Positions 45,625-53,002 of a stretch of DNA of 64,000 bases are shown here, one piece after another. How positions within the stretch are numbered: position 1 is the stretch's first letter; each line of letters starts with the position of its first letter. Under the pieces are notes generated by a model. The model was not told the origin of the DNA. It was given only the letters and a program-made list of their open reading frames with translations, and did no database searches. The position numbers were made by a program, and so were the translations under genes. The stretch spans positions 1 to 64,000 of the forward strand of contig CALLPE010000043.1 of assembly GCA_938015445.1 (NCBI GenBank). The letters are read 5' to 3'. Source of the stretch: an uncultured Pirellulales bacterium. GTDB lineage: Bacteria > Planctomycetota > Planctomycetia > Pirellulales > Thermoguttaceae.

Positions 45625-46551
45625 TCACCGCGCAAACCACAGCATCATCAAGCTAGTCGCGTTGAGCAAGGCATGCGCCGTGACCGGTGGCGCCAGTCGC
45701 TTGGTGGTGGTATACAGCCATCCGAGCACCAGGGAAAAGAGGAATAAAGTGATTGGGTCCGGGGCCACGTACTTCGGCAGCATCGCCGCCAGCAGCACTT
45801 GCAGAGCGTAAATCGGGCCGACCACCGCCGCGAACACAATCGCCCCAAGCCGAATATCGCCTGGTAGTCGGCGGATGTTCCAGCCCAGCTCCGCCGGCGT
45901 GGCCTTGCTTACCAGCCGCAAGAAAACTATCGCTGTCGCAACGGTAAGAATGTTAGTTGCAGTGGTGGCCAGCAGCATCGCGCGGTAATGGGCCGCCGGC
46001 CACACCTCGCCGGCCACACGAAAATGCAGTAAAGCGAACAACAAGGAAGTCAGCACAATCGGCCCCCGTGCGCCTGGCATTATTCGATTGATGTTCGGCA
46101 GCAGATGGCGCCAGCGCTGCGTTTGGGACTCCAGCCAACCTTGCAGTAGCAGGCGGAATAGGAACTCTTCGGCCAGCGGGGCCACTATCACCACAGCGAA
46201 CATGCAGCCCAGCCACACCATAGGGCCTGCCCCCTCTAGCAGAATTACAACCGGGTGTTGGGCAGCGAGGGTTTCCGGGCTGACTATTTGCTCCTGCTGG
46301 GCAGCCGACTCGTCCACTAGCCCACTGACCGCTGTTTGCATAGCTAACAGAAAACAAACATAGGCCAACCCGGCGTAGAGCAAGTCGGTCAGCTTCCACG
46401 GAGGGAGCTTCGGCGACCGCCGGGGAAGCAACCGCTTTCCGCTTAACAGGCGAACTGCCGCCCACAGCCACACGCTCAGCGTGCAAACAGCGATCAGCCC
46501 TATTAGCCACAGGGGGATGGTGATCTGGTTGGTGTGTGCAGCAAAGATCAT
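45625..46551 (-). CDS. CPBP-family intramembrane metalloprotease
   Basis: A 308-residue membrane protein with about eight hydrophobic helices. The CPBP (CAAX/Abi) signature is visible: the Glu-Glu-x-x-x-Arg motif in LAEEFLFRLLLQGWLE near residue 125, then FALLHFRVAGE with the Phe-x-x-x-His part near 180, and TAHALLNATSLMM near the end with the second His. Members cleave prenylated proteins or act in bacteriocin self-immunity or protein processing; the role here is unknown. ATG 46551. Alone between the kinase and pgsA. Confidence 0.88.
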   Translation of the reverse strand: MIFAAHTNQITIPLWLIGLIAVCTLSVWLWAAVRLLSGKRLLPRRSPKLPPWKLTDLLYAGLAYVCFLLAMQTAVSGLVDESAAQQEQIVSPETLAAQHPVVILLEGAGPMVWLGCMFAVVIVAPLAEEFLFRLLLQGWLESQTQRWRHLLPNINRIMPGARGPIVLTSLLFALLHFRVAGEVWPAAHYRAMLLATTATNILTVATAIVFLRLVSKATPAELGWNIRRLPGDIRLGAIVFAAVVGPIYALQVLLAAMLPKYVAPDPITLFLFSLVLGWLYTTTKRLAPPVTAHALLNATSLMMLWFAR

Positions 46552-46686
46552 GCAATCGGCCGAAACTCAGTTGTTACTCACCGGTGGCCATGTGCTGGCA
46601 TGGGTGTCGGTCGAGGAGCGAATCGGTTGCGCCAGCCATGGCCAACGACCGGGGGCAGTAAAACGTGGCCCTGTGCCCAGCTCGAT

Positions 46687-47298
46687 CTACTGGGAACGCA
46701 GCAACCTGACTGCCGCCGCCACGTACACCACCCCGGAGTAAACGGTCACTAGCAGTGCAATCCAGACGGCTGCCGCCACCACCCAGCCGAGCCACGGAAT
46801 GACAATCGGGAATGCATTGCGGGCTAAGTAGAACAGGCACACTCCTGCCGCTATGCATTGCAGCACCATCTTCACCTTGCCCGACGCCCGAGCCGAAAAA
46901 TCCATCCCCTGCCGTTCGATGAAGCTGCGCAGCGTAGTGACCAGCAATTCCCGAGCCACTATCACCACCACCATCCACGGCCGCAGTCCCCAGGGTATGG
47001 CGGTCATTTCGGGATTAGCGGACAGCAAAATAAATGTGCCGCAAATGATGAGTTTGTCGGCCATGGGGTCTAGGATGCGCCCCAGGGTGGTGACTTGGCC
47101 GTATTTACGAGCGTACCAGCCGTCGATCCAATCGGTCGTGGCCGCCAGGATGAAGAACAGCAAGGCCCAAACATACTGCTGCCAAACTATAAACACGAAA
47201 AGCACCAGAGACAGCACCAACCTGCCGGCGGTAAGTTGGTTGGGGAAGTTGAACGCCGTGTGGCTGGTCCGCTCGGTAGTTCTGATGCCAGTTGTCAT
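46687..47298 (-). CDS. pgsA: CDP-diacylglycerol-glycerol-3-phosphate 3-phosphatidyltransferase
   Basis: A 203-residue CDP-alcohol phosphotransferase making phosphatidylglycerol phosphate. The full signature is present near residues 57-80: DGWYARKYGQVTTLGRILDPMADK (Asp-Gly-x2-Ala-Arg-x8-Gly-x3-Asp-x3-Asp). Several hydrophobic helices flank it. ATG 47298 overlaps the rimO stop (ATGA), so it is co-translated with rimO. Glycerol phosphate is assigned as acceptor from overall similarity. Confidence 0.92.
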   Translation of the reverse strand: MTTGIRTTERTSHTAFNFPNQLTAGRLVLSLVLFVFIVWQQYVWALLFFILAATTDWIDGWYARKYGQVTTLGRILDPMADKLIICGTFILLSANPEMTAIPWGLRPWMVVVIVARELLVTTLRSFIERQGMDFSARASGKVKMVLQCIAAGVCLFYLARNAFPIVIPWLGWVVAAAVWIALLVTVYSGVVYVAAAVRLLRSQ

Positions 47299-48800
47299 GA
47301 CGACGCTTCCATCGGTTGGCCATCGGTCGGCTTGTCCCGATTGTCATCGCCCAGCACCTGCCCGGCGACTGCGATCAAGTCGTACCCGCGCGCGGCCACG
47401 ATTTCGGCCTTTACGATTTGTCCGACCTGTAGTCCCCGCCCCGTAACATAAGCAGCCGCGTCGATCTCTGGGGCATCAGCCCACGTCCTGCCGACGTAAG
47501 CGTCCTCGGCTTCAGGCAAGGCGGCGTCTATGATCACCTCCAGGCGCTTGCCGATCTGACTTCGACTGAAGGCGAAGGCGGCTTGCTGCTGGACGGCCAT
47601 CAACTGCTGCCGTCGGCGGAGGATCGTCTGCGGCGGCAATTTCCCCTCCAGTGCCGCCGCGCGAGTGCCCGGTTCATCAGAGTAGCAGAATACGCCCAAA
47701 CGTTCAAACCGTGCCGCGCGGACGAAGTTCGACAAAGCGTTGAATTGCTGCTTGGTCTCCCCCGGAAATCCCACGATGAAGGTGGTACGCAAGGCCAGCC
47801 CAGGTATGGATTCCCGCACCTGGTCGAGCAGTTTTTCGATCTGCTGGCGCGTCACCGCCCGACGCATGCGACGCAGCACCGCATCGTCGATGTGTTGCAG
47901 CGGCAAATCCAAATACGGAAGTACTTTAGGCAATCCGGCAACGGCCGCGATCAGGTCTTGATTGACGTGGGTCGGATACAAGTACATCAGCCGCAGCCAG
48001 GCAAGCCCAGATAGCGCGTCCAAGCGGGCCAAGAGGTCGGCGAGAAGTGGTTTTCCATAAATATCCACGCCGTAATAACTTGTGTCTTGGGCTACTATGA
48101 CCAGCTCTTTTGCGCCGGAATCTATCAGCCGTTGAGCTTCGATTATCACTTTATCGACCGGTTTACTGCGGTATGGTCCCCGAATGGCCGGAATCGTGCA
48201 GAAGCTGCACGTTCGGTCGCAACCCTCGGCAATCCGCAGGTAAGCCACGTGCGGCGGAGTGACCCGGAGCCGCAATCCGTCGTCCGGCAGCGGTCCACCA
48301 GATTCGCAAAAGCTTAACTGCTCATTGTCCCGCCGGCCCAAAAGACTATCGGCTGCCTCGACAATGCGATTTCGGGCGAAGACCCCAAGTACGCGGTCAA
48401 TCTGCGGGAAGCGTTCCAGCAGCCCCGCCCCGTCGCGCTGCGGCAGGCAGCCTGCCACGATGATCCCCCCCAGGCGTCGGCGGGTCTTCAACCGGAGCAT
48501 CTCGGCAATCACTTGTTCGGATTCTTTTTGGGCCGCGGCGATGAAGGCACATGTGTTGATAAGTACGAAATCGGCCCCGTCCGGACCATCGACCATCCGA
48601 TAACCGGCGCTGGCCAACTGCCCGGCCATGCACTCGCTGTCGATGAGGTTCTTCGGGCAGCCGAGGCTGATCAAATTAAACGTACCGCGGCAGGCTGCGG
48701 CAGAGGATGTTTTCGCACAAGCCGAAGTGCCGGCGTCCCGAGAATCGCGGCTCGCTGTGTCGGTTCGATGCCCCGTGGGGTGAGGATCGTCGGCGTGCAC
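47295..48800 (-). CDS. rimO: Ribosomal protein S12 methylthiotransferase
   Basis: A radical-SAM methylthiotransferase that modifies an Asp of S12. The N-terminal cluster Cys are in ISLGCPKNLIDSE, INTCAFI and VAGCLPQRD. The radical-SAM site is GCDRTCSFCTIP. It ends in a TRAM domain (IIDAALPEAEDAYVGRTWADAPEIDAAAYVTG). PKNLIDSE and DTSYYGVDIYG separate RimO from MiaB. The start is unresolved: the frame opens at TTG 48869, GTG 48800 is used here, and neither has a good binding site. The family normally starts a few residues before ISLGC. Confidence 0.9.
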   Translation of the reverse strand: MHADDPHPTGHRTDTASRDSRDAGTSACAKTSSAAACRGTFNLISLGCPKNLIDSECMAGQLASAGYRMVDGPDGADFVLINTCAFIAAAQKESEQVIAEMLRLKTRRRLGGIIVAGCLPQRDGAGLLERFPQIDRVLGVFARNRIVEAADSLLGRRDNEQLSFCESGGPLPDDGLRLRVTPPHVAYLRIAEGCDRTCSFCTIPAIRGPYRSKPVDKVIIEAQRLIDSGAKELVIVAQDTSYYGVDIYGKPLLADLLARLDALSGLAWLRLMYLYPTHVNQDLIAAVAGLPKVLPYLDLPLQHIDDAVLRRMRRAVTRQQIEKLLDQVRESIPGLALRTTFIVGFPGETKQQFNALSNFVRAARFERLGVFCYSDEPGTRAAALEGKLPPQTILRRRQQLMAVQQQAAFAFSRSQIGKRLEVIIDAALPEAEDAYVGRTWADAPEIDAAAYVTGRGLQVGQIVKAEIVAARGYDLIAVAGQVLGDDNRDKPTDGQPMEASS

Positions 48801-48869
48801 GCTTCCGCGGCGGTCTAGGCCGCCGTCCTGGAGGAACGGAAAAAGACAGAACCCATCTCGGCCTGTCAA

Positions 48870-49228
48870 ATCTTACACCATGCGCCGCTCAGCGATAAGT
48901 CCCTGCGTGGCCGCCCATTTCAGCCGTTGATTGTACAGGCCGTGTAGGCGGACACATTTGCCCACCGCATCGCCACCTCCAACAGGGCAATTCATGCCTC
49001 GGCGCACCTAATCCGGCGTAGCAATTCTATCCGTCAAGGCGACTGCCTGCGGTTTTATCGGATGGACCAGCGATTTGCTTGCAATACTCGCAGTGCGCTG
49101 TATACTGTACTTCAGTACAGTATAGTCCTGCCTAGATCGTGGTACGCGAGTTCTGATATCCACGTGCTGTCTGTTATACCACCTCTGATATGTCTGATAT
49201 GCACGTTCTTATATGCAAGGGACCGCCG
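48870..49228. other. Divergent gap of 359 bp with a palindromic operator
   Basis: Between rimO and the ImmA/IrrE-like gene. It holds the promoter/operator at 49079-49124 and, further on, two similar 18-bp words (tctgatatccacgtgctg at 49152 and tctgatatgcacgttctt at 49193). Confidence 0.65.
49079..49124 (+). promoter_or_regulatory. Promoter with perfect 10-bp inverted-repeat operator over the -10 box
   Basis: TTGCAA (49079-49084), a 16-bp spacer, then TATACT (49101-49106) make a sigma-70-type promoter facing the metallopeptidase gene. The -10 box is the first part of arm tatactgtac (49101-49110). After ttca comes its exact reverse complement, gtacagtata (49115-49124). The operator would cover the -10 box and start point, the position of a self-repressing switch. 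About 115 bp separates it from ATG 49229. Confidence 0.7.
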
Positions 49229-49972
49229 ATGTGGGACGAAACATATCAGCAGTACTCGGCTGCGCTGGACCAATTAGCAACCGAGTTGCTCCAAACCGCT
49301 CGTATTCGCCGACCGCCGGTAGATGCCTTCGCGGTTGCCAAGGCGTTGGGAATGATTGTGGCGATCGACTCTAACCAGCAGGCCAGGGCGCGTTATGTCC
49401 GCCTTCAAGGAAGTCGCGGCCAGCCTGATCGGCCGACTATTCTGCTGCGGCCCGACCCACGCTTCGAACGCCGACAGTGGGCTGTGGCTCACGAAATCGG
49501 CGAGCACGTAGCGCATCGGGCGCTGCGGCTAATGGGCGTCGATACGGAAGAAGCCTCTCCGCGCCTTCGCGAGCGAGTGGCCTGCCAGTTGGCTGGCCGG
49601 CTACTGGTGCCAGAGCGTTGGCTGCGAAGCGACGGGCCGCGATGCCGTTGGAATCTGTTGCGGCTTAAGGCGCTGTATCGGACTGCCAGCCACGAGCTTA
49701 TCGCCCGGCGGATGCTCGAGTGCCCGCTACCGGTAATCATCACCGTGTTCGATCACGGGCAAATATCGTGGCGGAAGGCGAACGTGCCAGGTCGTGTGCC
49801 GCGGCTTTCGGCACTGGAAGCGCGGGTATGGCGACGTGTACACCACAACAACCGGCCTGTCCGAAAATCACACGCTCACTTGCACGTCCAGTGTTGGCCG
49901 GTGCATGAAGACGGCTGGCGGCGCGAGGTACTGCGCACCGAAGTGGAATTCGACGACGGGTGGCACCAATGA
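49229..49972 (+). CDS. ImmA/IrrE-like zinc metallopeptidase-domain protein
   Basis: A 247-residue protein with a gluzincin motif, His88-Glu-Ile-Gly-Glu-His (VAHEIGEHVAHRAL), and the downstream acidic helix ERVACQLAGRLLVPERWL typical of the ImmA/IrrE (DUF955) family. It begins with a helical part (YSAALDQLATELLQTARI ... DAFAVAKALGM). The C-terminal 90 residues are Arg/His/Trp-rich and not recognised. Relatives cleave XRE-type repressors in mobile-element control (ImmA) or the DNA-damage response (IrrE). No repressor gene is adjacent, so the target is elsewhere or absent. ATG 49229 follows AAGGGA; ATG 49190 in frame is possible. Confidence 0.85.
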   Translation: MWDETYQQYSAALDQLATELLQTARIRRPPVDAFAVAKALGMIVAIDSNQQARARYVRLQGSRGQPDRPTILLRPDPRFERRQWAVAHEIGEHVAHRALRLMGVDTEEASPRLRERVACQLAGRLLVPERWLRSDGPRCRWNLLRLKALYRTASHELIARRMLECPLPVIITVFDHGQISWRKANVPGRVPRLSALEARVWRRVHHNNRPVRKSHAHLHVQCWPVHEDGWRREVLRTEVEFDDGWHQ

Positions 49973-50017
49973 CCAGAACTGGTTGCGCCCCGCGAACCGG
50001 TTACACGGTCGAACCGG

Positions 50018-53002
50018 TCAACGGATTTTTTCGGCCGGTTCGGGCACTTCGCCGGTAGTGGGAGGGACGATCGGCCGGTCTTCGACCAGAAGTTGCAGCA
50101 GGGCGTACAGCACTTCGTATCGCGTACGGACTTCGCCTTTGACGTCCAGCATCCAATGGCCGCCCAGATTCGGATCGTTGAAAAGTCGCGCAAAGCCCAG
50201 CGCCATTACCCGACCTTCGCCGAAATCGGTCATTGCCCCAACCGGGCGCTGCCCGAAGCGGGCAACGGTCGTTCCGCCCGAAACCTCCCAGCCTTCTTCC
50301 ACCGTCAGCGAGGGCCAGGCGGGGGTTAGCGAGAGTATTCCCCTCCAGGCTTGGGTGTGCAGAATCTTCAGCCCGAACGGAGCAAGCAAGTCGTTAGCCG
50401 TCGAGGCGGTGACAGCCGGAGTGTCCAACACTAGCAGTTTTCCGCCGCTGCGGACGAACTCCACCAAGCCGCGGCGGAACTGCTCCGACACGGGCTGTTG
50501 CGGGCAGATGACCACCAACACGTCGCCGGTCAGCGCATCTGCTCCCGATCGCCGGGTCGTGAAATATCCCAGGCGTGGAATCGCCTGCTCTAACAGCCCG
50601 AAGCCGGCAGCTTCACCTTGGGGATACATACCTCGGGCAAGGGGAACGCGGGAAGCCGTTCGGTCGATCACCACTAGCGGTTTGGTTTGACCTTCGCGGG
50701 GTTGCGGCGGTGGAAGTGCCTTGCGATTGATAGCCGACACAGCCGCTAGCGTACACGTCCAAGCGCACACGCACACGGCCAGCATGGGCAGCCACGCTCC
50801 GCGCCGCCGGCCTCCCAGCCAGAGGGCGGCCACGGCGACCAGCAATCCTGCCGTCACCAGCCACGGTCCGGGATCGCCCCGGTTGCTATGATTGAGCCAA
50901 TGCAGCATTCCCAGGAACAGCTCGGCCTTGCCTGGCTGGAACAGGCAGGCGCTGGAAAAGATCGTAGAATCGGTAAACGCCAGCACCCGACCCCGACCGT
51001 AACGTGTAGCCCAAAGCTGGATGAATGGGCCGAATCGCATCTGGGGACAGTGATTCGGCACCGGATGGAAGTTGCTGTGGTGGTATTCGGGCGGCATGTT
51101 CCACAGTGCGCCGCTGACGATAACGCCCCGACCCCAGCTCAGCCCCGGCGCGATCGAGCATCCCACGGCGAAGTCCATCGGCGGCATCCATTGGACGACC
51201 GGATGGGGAAACTTTGCCGGCACATAGTGCTGCTGGTAGGGATCGCCGCCCATGCCGAAAAGTAGATCGGGACGGAAGACGAAGCCGAGCTGTCGGGCGA
51301 TGTCGTTCATCACCGTGCCGGAGCGCGCGAAGTTCGTGTGGTCGCCGATCATCAGCAGCCCGCCACCCCGGTGCACGAAGCGCAGCACGGCCTCGATCTC
51401 CTCCGGCTTGTAGCGAGCCGTGGGAGTCTTGATCACTAATACGTCGCACTGCGACAGGGTTTGGTCGTCGATGCGCTGGAAGTTCAGCTCGGCCACCTCT
51501 GCCGGATCGTCCAGCTCGTCCACGTCCTCCTTGCCCATCAGCCGCGACATCTGGAAATACTGTCGGCAATAGTCGTACAACAGTCGGTAGTTGTAGCCGG
51601 TCACTTCGCCGTAAGTCAGGGTATCGTATGTTCGGGAGGTGGCCTCCCACTTGTAACGCAGCCCTTTTTCGTCGTCGTAATACATCGAGTGCCGCTCGAC
51701 GAACATCACCCGACCCTGCTTGGGCAAACCAACCGGGTCCCAAGATAATCCCGCTGCCAACAAAATCGTTGCTCCAGCCGTCAGAACCACGGGCAGGGCC
51801 AAGCCGAGCTTGCCGCCAAGGGGTGAGGGGATAGCGACGGTTTCGGTCCTTCCGCGGGGCGGTTCCTCTTTGCCGGACGCAGTCGAGGGCGGTCGCTGGC
51901 CCTGCTGGTCTTTCCGGGGCAATCGCTCATCGAGCGCCACTTGTGTTTTATCCGTTCGCGTAAACCACCAAATCGCCAGCGCCGGTACGACCAATGCTAA
52001 CAACAGCACCCAAGGCGAGAAAAAGTGGTTCATGGCGTGCAAAGGCTGCTCGGCCGGAGTGCGCATTACCCGCTGGAGATATATGGCCATCATCCCCCCG
52101 GCCCGAAGCGGCAACCAACAGCCCAGCACCACCGCTAACAGCACCAACCGCTGACGCCACAGCGGCCAAGGAGGCTGGGTCGGCTTGCGGGCGGCGATTT
52201 GCAGCCCGAAAACCACCAACACCCCCACAGCCAAGCACAGCGTGGCCGGGTCGAGCAGCAAGTCCCACGTGGCCCCCAGACGATGCACTTGACGCACGTT
52301 GTGCAGCACCACGGCGTCGGACTGGGCGGCTGCCTCCATGCCGAACAGTTTCGCCACCAGTGCCAACACATTCGGCAGCGGCCAGGGCAGATCATGAGAT
52401 CGGGCGGTCAACTGCCAGTAAACAGCGATGGCCGCCGCTTGCACGTGCAGCACTACGCCGGCAACAAATGCCCCGTGAGACAGCCGCTGCAACCACCGCC
52501 GCGGCAACCGGATAAGCGTTCCAGCCAGGCCAACCGCCGTCAGCAACGGCGCTATCTGGTACGGCCAGGGCAGCCATACAACCGCCGGCAACAGAATCGC
52601 CGCCAGTGCAGCCCGGCCCCACAACGTTGACGGCAAGACGCTTCGAAGCTCGACCGCCTGCTGAAAGTCGCTATGCTCGAGCGCCTCGTGAAAGTCGCTA
52701 TGGTCATCGCTGGACGGCAAAGATTGCCACTGTTCGGCCACCGGCGCAGTCTGGGCTGCGTCACCGAGGTCGCCTGGGTTCTGCCCGCTTGCAACACCGC
52801 GCCCCGGGAGACACACAGAGAACAATATCACCCCGGCAGTTATCAAGCCGACGTAGCTCAGCAGGCTTGCCGGATAGTAGTAGTCCAGCCCGAAAAGCCA
52901 TGAACCAGCCAGCAACGCGATGGCTATCCAGCAACAGATCATCTGTGGTAACGTGTGGGGTGTTTCAGTCCCGAAAAAATCATTCCATTCACGGCAAATC
53001 AC
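50018..53002 (-). CDS. Large membrane protein with two amidotransferase-like soluble domains
   Basis: A 994-residue protein. The N-terminal 380 residues hold about ten hydrophobic helices (such as MICCWIAIALLAGSWLFGL and LWGRAALAAILLPAVVWL). A soluble domain at about 440-700 has VLVIKTPTARYKPEEIEAVL and FVHRGGGLLMIGDHTNFA, which resemble the class I glutamine-amidotransferase-like fold of DUF4350/GldG-type proteins. Two helices follow, then a second such domain (DVLVVICPQQPVSEQFRRGLVEFVRSGGKLLVLD). A catalytic Cys/His pair is not evident. GTG 53002 overlaps the stop of the upstream gene (GTGA). Function unknown. Confidence 0.8.
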   Translation of the reverse strand: MICREWNDFFGTETPHTLPQMICCWIAIALLAGSWLFGLDYYYPASLLSYVGLITAGVILFSVCLPGRGVASGQNPGDLGDAAQTAPVAEQWQSLPSSDDHSDFHEALEHSDFQQAVELRSVLPSTLWGRAALAAILLPAVVWLPWPYQIAPLLTAVGLAGTLIRLPRRWLQRLSHGAFVAGVVLHVQAAAIAVYWQLTARSHDLPWPLPNVLALVAKLFGMEAAAQSDAVVLHNVRQVHRLGATWDLLLDPATLCLAVGVLVVFGLQIAARKPTQPPWPLWRQRLVLLAVVLGCWLPLRAGGMMAIYLQRVMRTPAEQPLHAMNHFFSPWVLLLALVVPALAIWWFTRTDKTQVALDERLPRKDQQGQRPPSTASGKEEPPRGRTETVAIPSPLGGKLGLALPVVLTAGATILLAAGLSWDPVGLPKQGRVMFVERHSMYYDDEKGLRYKWEATSRTYDTLTYGEVTGYNYRLLYDYCRQYFQMSRLMGKEDVDELDDPAEVAELNFQRIDDQTLSQCDVLVIKTPTARYKPEEIEAVLRFVHRGGGLLMIGDHTNFARSGTVMNDIARQLGFVFRPDLLFGMGGDPYQQHYVPAKFPHPVVQWMPPMDFAVGCSIAPGLSWGRGVIVSGALWNMPPEYHHSNFHPVPNHCPQMRFGPFIQLWATRYGRGRVLAFTDSTIFSSACLFQPGKAELFLGMLHWLNHSNRGDPGPWLVTAGLLVAVAALWLGGRRRGAWLPMLAVCVCAWTCTLAAVSAINRKALPPPQPREGQTKPLVVIDRTASRVPLARGMYPQGEAAGFGLLEQAIPRLGYFTTRRSGADALTGDVLVVICPQQPVSEQFRRGLVEFVRSGGKLLVLDTPAVTASTANDLLAPFGLKILHTQAWRGILSLTPAWPSLTVEEGWEVSGGTTVARFGQRPVGAMTDFGEGRVMALGFARLFNDPNLGGHWMLDVKGEVRTRYEVLYALLQLLVEDRPIVPPTTGEVPEPAEKIR

